From a virus: a stretch of DNA of 40,780 bases. The stretch is from positions 1 to 40,780 of the IMG/VR virus record IMGVR_UViG_3300036770_001870, one strand, 5' to 3'. Shown piece by piece: positions 29,846-39,800 of the stretch (positions are counted from its first letter, which is position 1; every line of letters starts with the position of its first letter). Both the position numbers and the translations under genes were made by a program. The notes beneath the pieces were generated by a model. The model saw only the letters and a program-made list of their open reading frames with translations. It did not search any database and had not been told where the DNA came from.

Positions 29846-30363
29846 CCGACCCTTTCCGACTCCGCGTGAAGAAGGCCATCACCGACGCGCTCAAGGAAAT
29901 CACGCCCGCCAACGGCTACAACTTCGACTTCTCGCAGGCCGTGTTTCGCGGCCGCCTGGTCTTCGGTCAGGGTGACCCGTTGCCGATGTTGAGCATCCTT
30001 GAGCCGCCGTTGCCGCTCGACCGTCTGCCGGCGCCGACGAACGCTGGTCACTCCGGCGGCGATTGGGATCTTCTCATTCAGGGTTTCGTCAAGGACGACA
30101 AGGATAACCCGACCGACCCGGCCGAACTGGCGATGGCTGACGTGAAGAAGCGCCTCGCAGTCGAGCAATCGCGGCAACTCACTCTGCCGCGTCGCGGTCA
30201 CAACCCCTTCGGACTCAACAGCGAGAAAGGTAATCGCGTTGAGTCAATCAAGATCGGCGCCGGAGTTGTTCGGCCACCCGAGGAAGGCGTCTCGACGAAA
30301 GCCTATTTCTGGCTGACGCTGACGCTGAAAATTACGGAAGACAACAGCCAACCTTTCGGCTAA
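29842..30363 (+). CDS. Tail terminator / neck protein (gpU-like position)
   Basis: A 173-residue protein. LRVKKAITDALKEITPANGYNFDFSQAVFRGRLVFGQGDPLPMLSILEPP, then GDWDLLIQGFVKDDKDNPTDPAELAMADVKKRLA and YFWLTLTLKITED resemble the tail terminator fold: an early helix and a sheet with a strand-helix end. The place between gpZ-like and tail tube genes supports this. It probably caps the tail tube at defined length. Confidence 0.7.
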   Translation: MTDPFRLRVKKAITDALKEITPANGYNFDFSQAVFRGRLVFGQGDPLPMLSILEPPLPLDRLPAPTNAGHSGGDWDLLIQGFVKDDKDNPTDPAELAMADVKKRLAVEQSRQLTLPRRGHNPFGLNSEKGNRVESIKIGAGVVRPPEEGVSTKAYFWLTLTLKITEDNSQPFG

Positions 30364-30370
30364 AAGGATT

Positions 30371-30387
30371 GTCAACCGTTTGTGGAA
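30371..30387. promoter_or_regulatory. Operator-like site before the tail tube gene
   Basis: GTCAAC-CGTTT-GTGGAA matches the dispersed palindrome with a perfect left half. The same CGTTT spacer occurs in the site before the polymerase gene. It lies 27 bases before ATG 30414. Confidence 0.45.
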
Positions 30388-30413
30388 GCAGCAACCCGGT
30401 ATAGGAGACAGAC

Positions 30414-31190
30414 ATGGGTACTGAAGCATATAAGCTCGGTCGTGGCGAAGTCCACTTCTCGAAGTACAAGACTGGCACGCAGATCGGCGAAGGCTATCGC
30501 TACCTCGGCAACTCGCCGGAGTGGGGCATCACGATCGAAACCGAAAACCTCGATCACTACAACTCCGACCGCGGCATCCGTCAGAAGGACAAGACGATCC
30601 CGCTCGAAGTCACGCGCTCCGGCGCCCTGGTGCTCGACGAAGTCACGATGGCCAACATCGGCCTTTACCTGTTCGCAGGCGACGCCGACACCACCGTCAC
30701 GCAGACGGCAGCCACGGTCAATGACTACGCCATCGCCGACGTCATCCCCGGCCGCAGCTACCAGCTTGGCGAAACCCCGACCGATCCGGTTGGCGACGTC
30801 AACATCTCGACGACCGGTCTGACTGTTGGGAGCGGTGCGACCACCTACGTCATCATGGATGACTACGTGGTTGACTATAAGCGCGGTCTGATCACCATCG
30901 TCGAAGGTGGCGCCATCGTCGAAGGCACCGACCTGACCGTGGATTACGCCACGCTCAACACCACCTACAACCTGGTCGTCTCCGGTGACGAGAAGGTCGA
31001 AGGCTCGCTGAAGTACATCGAGTACAACCCGGCCGGTGAGAACTTCGTCTGGACGTTCCCCTACGTCTCGATCTCCCCGAACGGCGAACTCGCCTTCAAG
31101 GGTGACGAGTGGCAGAACATCCCGTTGACCGTTGAGGTTCTGAAGAAGAACACCCTCAACGCCGTCTACGTCAACGGTGTGCCGGCGTAA
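30414..31190 (+). CDS. Major tail tube protein
   Basis: A 258-residue, beta-rich protein with TAGGAGA as ribosome site. GRGEVHFSKYKTGTQIGEGYRYLGNSPEWGITIETENLDHYNSDRG is typical of siphoviral tail tube subunits. The central and C-terminal beta strands (GLITIVEGGAIVEGTDLTVDYATLNTTYNLVVSGDEK, VWTFPYVSISPNGELAFKGDEWQNIPLTVEVLK) complete the fold. It polymerises into the tail tube around the tape measure. Confidence 0.85.
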   Translation: MGTEAYKLGRGEVHFSKYKTGTQIGEGYRYLGNSPEWGITIETENLDHYNSDRGIRQKDKTIPLEVTRSGALVLDEVTMANIGLYLFAGDADTTVTQTAATVNDYAIADVIPGRSYQLGETPTDPVGDVNISTTGLTVGSGATTYVIMDDYVVDYKRGLITIVEGGAIVEGTDLTVDYATLNTTYNLVVSGDEKVEGSLKYIEYNPAGENFVWTFPYVSISPNGELAFKGDEWQNIPLTVEVLKKNTLNAVYVNGVPA

Positions 31191-31195
31191 CGACC

Positions 31196-31663
31196 ATGGC
31201 ATACTCTTACACCCTGAGCCATGAGCGCATTGAGTTCACGGGCGGATACATTTCCGTCCGTGGACTCAGCATTCCCGAGATCCAGCAGATCGTTTCCGTC
31301 AACTCTGAAGCGGCCATGATCCTGTTTGAAGAAATCAAGCAGGTGGCGGCCGAGCAGAAAGAGATCGACATTGCGTTCTTTGTGTTCTCGATCCTCAATC
31401 GCTTCTCTGTCGCAGTGGCGCACGCGATTGCCCTGGCAGCCGACGTCCCTAACGACATCGAAGGGATTTCCAAGTTGCCGCCAGACGTACAGGTCGCAGC
31501 CCTTGAGAAGATCGCGACGTTGAGCTTCGCGATGGACGGTGGCGCAAAAAAGTTCTGGCAGACCGTCCTACGACTCGTCGGGGAAAAGGGCGGTCTGCTC
31601 GAAAAGGCCAAGCCGCATATCGAGACGTTCACGAGTGGGTTTGGTCACTCCGCGGTCAACTGA
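31196..31663 (+). CDS. Tail assembly chaperone (gpG-like)
   Basis: A 155-residue helical protein between tail tube and tape measure, the fixed place of gpG-type chaperones. SLSIPEIQQIVSVNSEAA-like helices and KKFWQTVLRLVGEKGGLLEKAKPHIETFTSGFGHSAVN lead to the stop at 31661. A second frame remains open past this stop up to the tape measure start, as in lambda G/GT. It should bind the tape measure before tube assembly. Confidence 0.8.
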   Translation: MAYSYTLSHERIEFTGGYISVRGLSIPEIQQIVSVNSEAAMILFEEIKQVAAEQKEIDIAFFVFSILNRFSVAVAHAIALAADVPNDIEGISKLPPDVQVAALEKIATLSFAMDGGAKKFWQTVLRLVGEKGGLLEKAKPHIETFTSGFGHSAVN

Positions 31664-31665
31664 GT

Positions 31666-31887
31666 CTGCTGATCGAGCGCGGGCACGTCGATGCCCCGCT
31701 CTACCCGGTGGCGAAGGTTTGGGAAGAGCATCAACTGATTGTTGATCGCATCAACCGAGACCACGCAACCACCACCACGCTCTTGCAGGCCGTAATGACG
31801 GCAGCAGTTGCGTCATTCGGAAAGCAGGGCCGTAGCGCGTCGAAGGCTCTAAATGAACTGATCAAGGAGTTGGCCGGCGATGGCTAA
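31666..31887 (+). CDS. Tail chaperone extension in the -1 frame (gpT-like part of a frameshift product)
   Basis: After the chaperone stop at 31661-31663, the -1 frame encodes about 73 residues (LLIERGHVDAPLYPVAKVWEEHQLI...SKALNELIKELAGDG) ending at TAA 31885-31887, eight bases inside the tape measure gene. The -1 frame is open back to at least 31561 and has no ATG near its beginning. A ribosomal -1 shift should make a GT-like fusion, as in most siphoviruses. The slippery site is unclear; GGGGAAAAGGG at 31580-31590 and GAAAAGG near 31601 are the best candidates, neither a perfect X-XXY-YYZ heptamer in frame. Confidence 0.6.
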   Translation: MLIERGHVDAPLYPVAKVWEEHQLIVDRINRDHATTTTLLQAVMTAAVASFGKQGRSASKALNELIKELAGDG

Positions 31888-34800
31888 GAGCAATGAAGTC
31901 GATCTGGTCGTCAAAGCCAGGAATGAAGCTTCCAAGACGCTCAAGGCTATCACCAAGGCGTTCGAAGAATTCTCGACCGCTGTAGATGAAACCAAGTCTG
32001 CCAGCGCCAAGGGCAACACCACCCTTGGCGATCTGGCCGCTACACTTCTCGATCTGAACAAAAAGGCCGCCGGGCTCAAGGCTATGGAAGAGGTTGCGAA
32101 GAACCTCGACGAAGCCAGCGCGGCGGCCGATCGCCTCGAAGGCACGGTGCGCGGCAGCGTGGCTGAACTGGCGAAACTGGCTCGCGAGTCCGAAGAAGCG
32201 GCCGCTCGGGCGAACAAGCTGCGCGGCAGCCTCGAAGCCGAAGAGCGCACCCTGAAGGCGCTGAAGGATGAGCGCCGGGACGCAGCCAAGCTTCTCACGC
32301 AACAGGCGAAGGCGCTCCGCGATGCCGAGCGCGCGCAGGACGCATTCAATAAGACGCAGAACCAGCGCACCCGCACTACGCGCGGCGTTGGCCTTGACTC
32401 CGGTCAGGCTCAGACGTCCGCTCGCGACTCGGCCGCAGTCTTCCTTGCAGGTGCGCTCGAAGAAGCGAAACGCGCCAGCACCGCAGCGCAGGGCGCCGTC
32501 GCGAAGCTCGATTCCGAAATCGCTCAGGCGACGCAGAACATCGGCCAGATGACGCCTGCGGTGAAGGCCGCAGCCGATCAGCAGCGCCGCCTCGAAGGCG
32601 AGACTGAAAAGCAGAGTGCCGCATTCCGGACGAACAAGGCTGCGCTCACCGAAGTCCGCACCGAACTGGAACAGGTGCGCCAGGTCAGCGCTCAGGTGTC
32701 GGCTGCGACCGGTCAGCAGATCGTCGATCAGAACCGCGTGGCAGCAGCCTACGCGAAGACTGCGTCTGAGCTTGATCGCGTGCAGCGGCTCGCGACGGTC
32801 ATGTCCCGGTTCTCGTCGGGCTCCGGCTACTTCACCGATCCGAAGAACGCCGCCGCGCTTCAAAAGCAGAATGCCGCGATCAAGGAAGCCGAAGCCAACT
32901 GGAAAGCCCTTGAAGCCGAAGCACGCCGTCTGTCGCAGGAACTCAAGACGACCAGCGGCAACGTCACGGTTCAGGTGGACGCCTTCAACCGCGTCATCGC
33001 TGCATCGAAAGCTGCGCGAGCCGAATACAACGCTCAGGTGGCGGCGCTCGGCAAGATGCAGGGCGCAGCGAAGTCGTCCTTCGCTGAATGGGCGCGCGCC
33101 ACGATCCCGCTGCGGAATGCCACGCAGACCTTGAAGCAGGTTGCGCCGGCAGCATCGAGCGCGGCAACCAGCATTCGCGCCACCGCTCAGGCTACCACTT
33201 CGCTGACGCAGGCGTTGCAGACCAGCAACAATGCGAGCCGCGAGTCCCTGTCCTTCTTCCAGCGTATCCGTGGCGAGGTGATCGCGCTCACGGCCAGCTA
33301 CATCGGCTTGCAGGGTGGCGCCAACCAACTCATGAAGGTGGTCGATGCGACCAACACGCTCGAAGCCGCGCAGTCCCGCCTCAACGTGGCCTTCGGTGGC
33401 GATCAGCGCCGCGTGGCAGCCGAACTGAAGTTCATCGAAAACCAGGCCAACCGGCTCGGCATCACCTTCGATGTCCTCTCGACTCAGTATTCGAAATTTG
33501 CCGTCGCCGCGCAGAGTGCCAACTTCACCGGCCAGGCAACGCGCGACATCTTCCTGTCCGTCGCCGAAGCCGGCCGCGTGCAGCGCCTTTCGGTCGATCA
33601 GTTGCAGGGCATCTTCAAGGCTCTTGAGCAGATCATCTCGAAGGGCAAGGTTCAGGCCGAAGAGCTTCGCGGCCAGCTTGGCGACCGTATGACCGGCGCC
33701 TTCCAGCTTTTCGCGGATGCAATCGGCGTCACCACTGCTGAACTCGACGAGATGTTGAAGAAGGGTGAGGTTGTCGCGAGCGAGGAAAACCTGACCGGTC
33801 TCGCAACGCGCCTTCGCGAACTCTACGGCCCGGAACTGGCCAACGCCCTGATGTCGGTCAATACCGAAATGGGCCGCTTCCAGAACAACATCTTCCAGGC
33901 TCGCGTGGCCATCGGTGAGGGTGGTTTCGTTAAGGCATTCGCTGACGGTCTTCGCGTCGTCAATGAGGCGCTGTCGAGCGGTGAGGCGACCGAGTTCTTC
34001 AGGCAGATCGGCTCGGCCCTGGCCGCAGTCACCGAAGCCCTGACGGCAGCGCTTCCCTACTTCGACGACCTGGCTCAAGCCGCAGCGCTGCTGGTCGCAG
34101 TCAAGGTCGCAAGCTGGCTCACCGACTTCACCGGCCGCCTTCGCGACAACGCCGCGCAGGTGCTCCGGAACAACAGCGGTCTCTTCAGTTTCGCGACGAG
34201 CATGGAACTGCTGCGCGGCCGCTGGAACGGCTTCGTCTCGACTCTGCGCATCGGAACGTCCGCGCTTGTCGGTGTCGGCCGGCAGATCGGCGCCGTTGGC
34301 GCTCAGGCGCGCACCACGGGTGTAGGTGCGGCCGCGCTCGGCGTTGGCCTTCGAGCCCTGTCTACGGTCGCAGGCATCGCGACTGGTGCGTTCCGGCTAC
34401 TCTGGCTGGCGATCGGCGGTCTGCCCGGCCTGATCCTGACCGGCGTCACCTTCGCGGTCACAAGCTGGCTTGGCCGCGTCACCGAGACCAACGGCGCGAT
34501 GACCGAGCACCAGCGGATCTTGGGTGCTGTGCAGGAAGCCTACACGAAGATCGAAGGCACCACCGGCAACATCAAGGACAACATTGAAGGTGCGACTGAA
34601 GCTCAGGCCATCGCCAGCGTCGAGAAGCTGCGCGAAGCATACCGCGGCCTGCTCGACGACATGGAGTCGGTTGTCAGCGTCTTGCAGGATGAAGTCGGCC
34701 GCATGGGCTCGGCTGGCGCCGGCTCGCCGCAGGCTGCGCAGCTTCGCGAGATCGAGGATGCACTCAATGGTCTGCGCAACGGCACCACCACCGTTGAGCA

Positions 34801-36880
34801 GTTCACCGAGGCGCTGAACCAGATCGCCCTCACTCCGGCGAGCGAGGAAGCCAAGGCTGTCGCGCTTGAACTGCTGAACATGACCAACGCGGCGGCCGAC
34901 GGCGAGTCGAGCCTGCTCGACCTGAACACCGCCATCGAAAAGGGTGAGGCGATTCTCCGCGCATTCCGCGGTGAGGCTGAAGAGGCCGATGAGGCACTGC
35001 TGTCGGCATCCGACGCCTTCGATCTCAACGCGAAGAAGGCTGCGACGGCTGAAGAGAAGTCCAAGGCGTTCAACACCGCAATGGAAGAGATGGGCCAGTT
35101 GATTCCGGAGATCGCGGAAGAACTGGAACGTCTTGAGCAGATCACCGCGCTCGAAAAGCTCTATCAGGATGCAGCGCAGGCGGCGAAGAATTTCGGCGAA
35201 CTTCATGCTGCGACGCAGCGCTATAATCAGGCGCTCGAAGCGATCAACATGGACGCCCTTGGCGGCACTGGCCTTGAAGCATCGGCCGGCCTGATCAAGC
35301 AGTTCGAAGGCTTCCGTGAAACCCCGTATTGGGACGTCAACGCCTTCCGCGTCGGCTACGGATCTGACACGGTCACCCTGGCCGACGGAACCGTGCAGCG
35401 CGTCGTCGAAGGCATGCGCGTTTCGGTGCAGGATGCTAACCGAGACCTGATCCGCCGCATCGGTGAGTTTCAGGGCACCGTCAAGTCCGAGATCGGCAGT
35501 GACCGCTTCGGCGCCTTCTCGAAAGAGCAGCAAGCCGTCCTGACATCGATCGCTTACAACTACGGCAACCTCACCCGCACGGGCGAGCTTGATGCGTTCA
35601 AGAACGGCAGTGTCGAGGAAATCGCCGCAGCGATCCGGCGCCTGGCAACGCAGAACGGCGGCGTAAATTCCGGCCGTCGCAATCAGGAAGCGGATCTCTT
35701 CGAGCAGGGCGGCACGTCGTATCAGCTTGAACAGCAGCAGTTCGAACTTCAGACGAAGGCTAACGACCTAACCAAAAAGCGCATTGAAGACCAGAAGTTC
35801 GAAGTACAGCAGCAACAGCAGATCAATGACGGCAAGGCTCGCGAGGCTGCAATCGAAGCCGCTGTTCGTGAGGCTCGTGAAGAAAACAAGAAGATCACCG
35901 AAGAACAGCTTGCCACCGTTCGCGAACTGGCAGGGCAAGAGTTCGATCTGAAGAACGTCAAGACTGAGCAGAAGGAATTGCAGGCTCAGGCTAACGCGGA
36001 ACTCGCGAAGGCTAAGGCGCTGTATCAGGAACAGGTCGCACTTCAGCAGTTGCTCAAGCAGCAGCAGCTATCCGGCGACACTGAAGGTGTAAGTGCGACC
36101 AACCTGAAGCTCGAAGAAACGAAGACTAAGCTTCAGGAAGCCATCGCGAACGCTCGCCAATTTTGGGAACAGATCGGCGGTGCAGAAGCCCAGGCTAAGT
36201 TGACGACGCTCGACACCCTGAACACCAAGCTTCAGACTGCGACGACGCGCACCGGCATGTTCGGTCTCACCACGCAGCAGGTGAGCGGCTTCGTCGACTC
36301 GTTCGCTTCCGGCATCGCGAATGCCTTCGGCGCCTTCGCTCAGGCTGTCGTCAACGGCGAGAACGCATTCAAGGCGTTCGGCCAGGCCGTGCTTCAGACG
36401 TTGTCGCAGATCCTTATCGAGATCGGCGTCGCGATCATCCGCATGACGATCCTGAAGGCACTGAGCGGCTTCGGCGGCCCGATCGGTGCAGCAGCCGGCG
36501 GCATCCTGAGTGGCGTGGCGCATGGCGGCGGCGTGGCCGGCTCGACCAATCGCTCGCGTCGCGTCAGCAGCGCAGCCTTGGCAACCCCGTTCGTCTATCA
36601 CCAGGGCGGTGTCGCAGGTCTCAAGTCCAACGAGATCAGCGCGACGCTTGAACGTGGCGAGACGATCCGCACCGAAGAGCAGGAAGCCGCCCTGGCCGAC
36701 AAGCAGGCCGCAGCCGAAGCCGCGCTCGCGAACTCCGGTGGCGCTGGCACCATTCGCAACATCATCACGCTCGATGAGGATTCCGCCCGCAACTGGCTCA
36801 CATCTTCCACTGGCGAAAAAGCGATTTGGGATGTATTGGGAAAGAACAGCGGAAAGCTTAAAGGTCTTGTGAGCAAATGA
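31880..36880 (+). CDS. Tape measure protein with internal lysozyme-like domain
   Basis: A 1666-residue protein, twice the length of lambda gpH (853 residues for a tail of about 135 nm), so a tail near 250 nm is expected. Residues 1-420 are coiled coil (KARNEASKTLKAITKAFEEF...). Residues 450-650 carry the conserved tape measure core (LTASYIGLQGGANQLMKVVDATNTLEAAQSRLNVAFG). Hydrophobic segments follow near 810-870. Residues about 1130-1275 are a lysozyme-like domain: LIKQFEGFRETPYWD with Glu1143 and Asp1152 (E-x8-D), VGYGSDTVT, and LTSIAYNYG. The usual Thr before GYG is Arg1157. Gln/Glu/Lys-rich helices and a Gly/Ala-rich end follow. It sets tail length and probably opens peptidoglycan during DNA entry. 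Confidence 0.9.
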   Translation: MAKSNEVDLVVKARNEASKTLKAITKAFEEFSTAVDETKSASAKGNTTLGDLAATLLDLNKKAAGLKAMEEVAKNLDEASAAADRLEGTVRGSVAELAKLARESEEAAARANKLRGSLEAEERTLKALKDERRDAAKLLTQQAKALRDAERAQDAFNKTQNQRTRTTRGVGLDSGQAQTSARDSAAVFLAGALEEAKRASTAAQGAVAKLDSEIAQATQNIGQMTPAVKAAADQQRRLEGETEKQSAAFRTNKAALTEVRTELEQVRQVSAQVSAATGQQIVDQNRVAAAYAKTASELDRVQRLATVMSRFSSGSGYFTDPKNAAALQKQNAAIKEAEANWKALEAEARRLSQELKTTSGNVTVQVDAFNRVIAASKAARAEYNAQVAALGKMQGAAKSSFAEWARATIPLRNATQTLKQVAPAASSAATSIRATAQATTSLTQALQTSNNASRESLSFFQRIRGEVIALTASYIGLQGGANQLMKVVDATNTLEAAQSRLNVAFGGDQRRVAAELKFIENQANRLGITFDVLSTQYSKFAVAAQSANFTGQATRDIFLSVAEAGRVQRLSVDQLQGIFKALEQIISKGKVQAEELRGQLGDRMTGAFQLFADAIGVTTAELDEMLKKGEVVASEENLTGLATRLRELYGPELANALMSVNTEMGRFQNNIFQARVAIGEGGFVKAFADGLRVVNEALSSGEATEFFRQIGSALAAVTEALTAALPYFDDLAQAAALLVAVKVASWLTDFTGRLRDNAAQVLRNNSGLFSFATSMELLRGRWNGFVSTLRIGTSALVGVGRQIGAVGAQARTTGVGAAALGVGLRALSTVAGIATGAFRLLWLAIGGLPGLILTGVTFAVTSWLGRVTETNGAMTEHQRILGAVQEAYTKIEGTTGNIKDNIEGATEAQAIASVEKLREAYRGLLDDMESVVSVLQDEVGRMGSAGAGSPQAAQLREIEDALNGLRNGTTTVEQFTEALNQIALTPASEEAKAVALELLNMTNAAADGESSLLDLNTAIEKGEAILRAFRGEAEEADEALLSASDAFDLNAKKAATAEEKSKAFNTAMEEMGQLIPEIAEELERLEQITALEKLYQDAAQAAKNFGELHAATQRYNQALEAINMDALGGTGLEASAGLIKQFEGFRETPYWDVNAFRVGYGSDTVTLADGTVQRVVEGMRVSVQDANRDLIRRIGEFQGTVKSEIGSDRFGAFSKEQQAVLTSIAYNYGNLTRTGELDAFKNGSVEEIAAAIRRLATQNGGVNSGRRNQEADLFEQGGTSYQLEQQQFELQTKANDLTKKRIEDQKFEVQQQQQINDGKAREAAIEAAVREAREENKKITEEQLATVRELAGQEFDLKNVKTEQKELQAQANAELAKAKALYQEQVALQQLLKQQQLSGDTEGVSATNLKLEETKTKLQEAIANARQFWEQIGGAEAQAKLTTLDTLNTKLQTATTRTGMFGLTTQQVSGFVDSFASGIANAFGAFAQAVVNGENAFKAFGQAVLQTLSQILIEIGVAIIRMTILKALSGFGGPIGAAAGGILSGVAHGGGVAGSTNRSRRVSSAALATPFVYHQGGVAGLKSNEISATLERGETIRTEEQEAALADKQAAAEAALANSGGAGTIRNIITLDEDSARNWLTSSTGEKAIWDVLGKNSGKLKGLVSK

Positions 36881-39800
36881 CGATTGAAAACATCCCGGTC
36901 TGGCCGATCGAACCTAACTGGAACGAGCCGGTCAAGGAAACCCTTGAGTGGTTGACTGACATCATGACTTCGCCAACCGGCGCCGAACAGCGGCGCTGCC
37001 TTCGCAAATACCCGCGAAAGGATGTCGAATTCTCGGTGGCAGTCGAAGGCGCAGACCGGGCATACCTCGATCAGTTCTTCAGGTCTCACGGCGGCAAGCC
37101 GGTCTATCTTCCGCTTTGGTTCGAAGCCTACTGGTTGACTGCAAACGCAGCGGCCGGTTCCTCGACGCTGCCGATCAACCAGGCGAACAACGGCGGCATC
37201 AAAGCCGGCGACATCCTCTTCATCGGCAGCCTTGGCCGTGCATCCGACTACGAGCTTGTCGAAGTCGCGAGCGTCGGCACCAACTCGGTCACCCTGGTTT
37301 CGCCGCTCGAAACCGACTGGCCGCGAACGGCAAAGGTGCATCCGGTGCGCAAGGCGCGCATCCCGACTCAGCCGGCCGTGCGTAAGTTGACCGATCAGGC
37401 TTCATCGGTGACGCCGCAGTTCCGGATCATGCAAGAGAACGACGACGTGGTGCTCGAAGACACCCGCCGCGAAGTCGGCCCGATGATCATGGATGGCCTG
37501 ATCACGAACAGCTACCACATCGAAACCGGTCGCGGCGGCTACTTCCACACCAACTCCGGCACGTCGGAAGGTCAGTCGGTCATGATCTTCGGCATGCTTC
37601 TGGCCTACCAGGTCTTGAGGGTGTCGTCTGTCGTCAGCGAGCGTGAGGCGGCCGACTACTATTTCGAGCTTGCGCAGGAAATGCTCGACGCGATGGGCGA
37701 CGGCAGCACCACCGGGCCGATGATCAGGCAGCCCTTCCCTGAAGTCGCAACCGATCTCACGCTGCCGCACTGGCTCTTTGCCGCCCGCGGTGACGTGCCG
37801 GAACAGGGTATCGTCTACGAGTATCAGGTGACGCGCTCGGGCAGCACGCTCACGATCCCGGCCAACGCCAACGGTGCCCGCGTGCATGAGGTGTGGCGGA
37901 TCTATCCGGCGACGAGCGAACTGCTTTACGAAAGCCCCTACAGCCCGGCCTTCGACATCGCCTCGCCGGCTGGCGACACCTCGATCGAGATCACAAATTG
38001 GCAGAAGGTTGGCGACACCACCGTCATCACCATTCCGGGCTCCGCGCCATCTGGCATCACGCAGTGGAAGATCGTCTACGGCTACTACAAGCCGAGCTAC
38101 ATCGCGCAGGCTGACGCATACGAAGCCTACCCGAACTGGACGCGCATCTCACCCGGCTACTCGGCCTGCGCGCCTGACACGTTCCGCTGGTTCGAACAGG
38201 CGCTTGAAAGGGCCGTCGCGCTCGACGATCGCCCTGGCATGGCAGACCGTTGGCAGAAGCTTCGACTCGCGCTGCGCCGCTCCGCTGTCGCAGGCCAGGC
38301 CATTTCCGACCTGCGCGAAGTCTTCAAGCCGATGCCCGGCTTCGATGTCATCCCGGCCAGTGGGCAACCTGACGGCATGTTCTGCTATTCGGATCATCCG
38401 TCGGCGACGCCGCCAATCGGAAGCGGGCTCGACAATAACTGGACCGGCTACGACTTCTGGTCTCGCGCCGCAAACGGCGACATCATCGGCAACATCCCGG
38501 CAGCGAGCACAGTCAACCAGGTGCAGCTTGGTCGCGGTTTCTCGGACGCTTGGCGCACGGCTACCAGCTATCAGGATGCCGATCAGTATCTCTATGTTGC
38601 AGTCTCGGCGACGAAGAAGCCCGTGGCTGCGAACAAAGAGTTCTTCCTGGTCTACGTCTCGGCCACCATGGACTTTGACCCGAGCCAGCGTTGGTATGCA
38701 GATCTCGGCTCGCTTGCAAGCTTCGTTGCGACCAGTGGTGACGTGATCGAGTTCTTCATCCCGCGCACCGCATTCAGGCTCAGGTCATACGACACGAGCG
38801 GCAACACCGTTTGGGGCTCCACGCTGCCGGCCGGCACCGAGCTTCAGAACTTCGGGATCTCGTCTGAGATGAGCGGCGCCTATCAGATCCGGCTTCGCAA
38901 GATGCGCCTGGTCACCGCAGCCACGGCCGAAGCAGTCGAAGGCGCACCGATGCCCTTCTTCCCCGGCGCGCTACCCTTCGCGATCAACGCCGATCTGAAC
39001 AAGGAAGCGTTTGTCGGCTGGAACGGTTCGCCGTTCCACGGCTACCAGCTTGCGGATCATTGGTGGTGGCTTTCCGATGACGCGAACGCAGTGCATCCGA
39101 CGCTGACTGCGGCGAAGCTGCCGATCCCCAATCGGACGACCGGCGCCACCACCTTTCCGCTCAGTGCGACGACGGCAGGTGGTGTAACGAAGCCGAAGCA
39201 CGCGCTGCTCATGGAACAGCAGCTTATGTTCCTGAAGCACGCGCAAGAGCAGTGGGTTGTCGATGGCGGTTCGCTCGGGCCGTTCGCGCACACCTTCGTT
39301 CTGAACACCGACGCTCGATCGACGATCGGCAGCCCGACGCCGCACACATGGGTTTACACCAACGATGACCCGAACACCCGTTGGGTTGGCTATCAGGTCC
39401 GTATCGTCGAGTCGCTCACCAAGATCGCCGAGCTTGCCAGTGGCACGCCTTCGTTCGCAACGGCAGTGGATCTCGCCGTCACCATGGCAAGCAACTGGCT
39501 GTCCTGGCTCAACGGCTTCTGGCCTGACCTCGACGGCCAGGTGGTTGGCGGTGTTACGATCTACGGTATGCCGACCGATTACGACGATCCGGCCACCGGG
39601 CAACCGCAGACCTTCTACGAAGAGCCCCACGCTGCCGCGATCATCCTTCGCGCATGCTTGCAGCTTCAGAAGGTTGGCAAGGGTAATGCGAGCGTGAACA
39701 ACGCGCTCATGCTGCGCTGCTGGAACTACATGGAGATGATCTGGCGCACCACGGGCGAGATGGCCTACACCTGGTCACCAGATCCAGCGAAGAAACAGTG

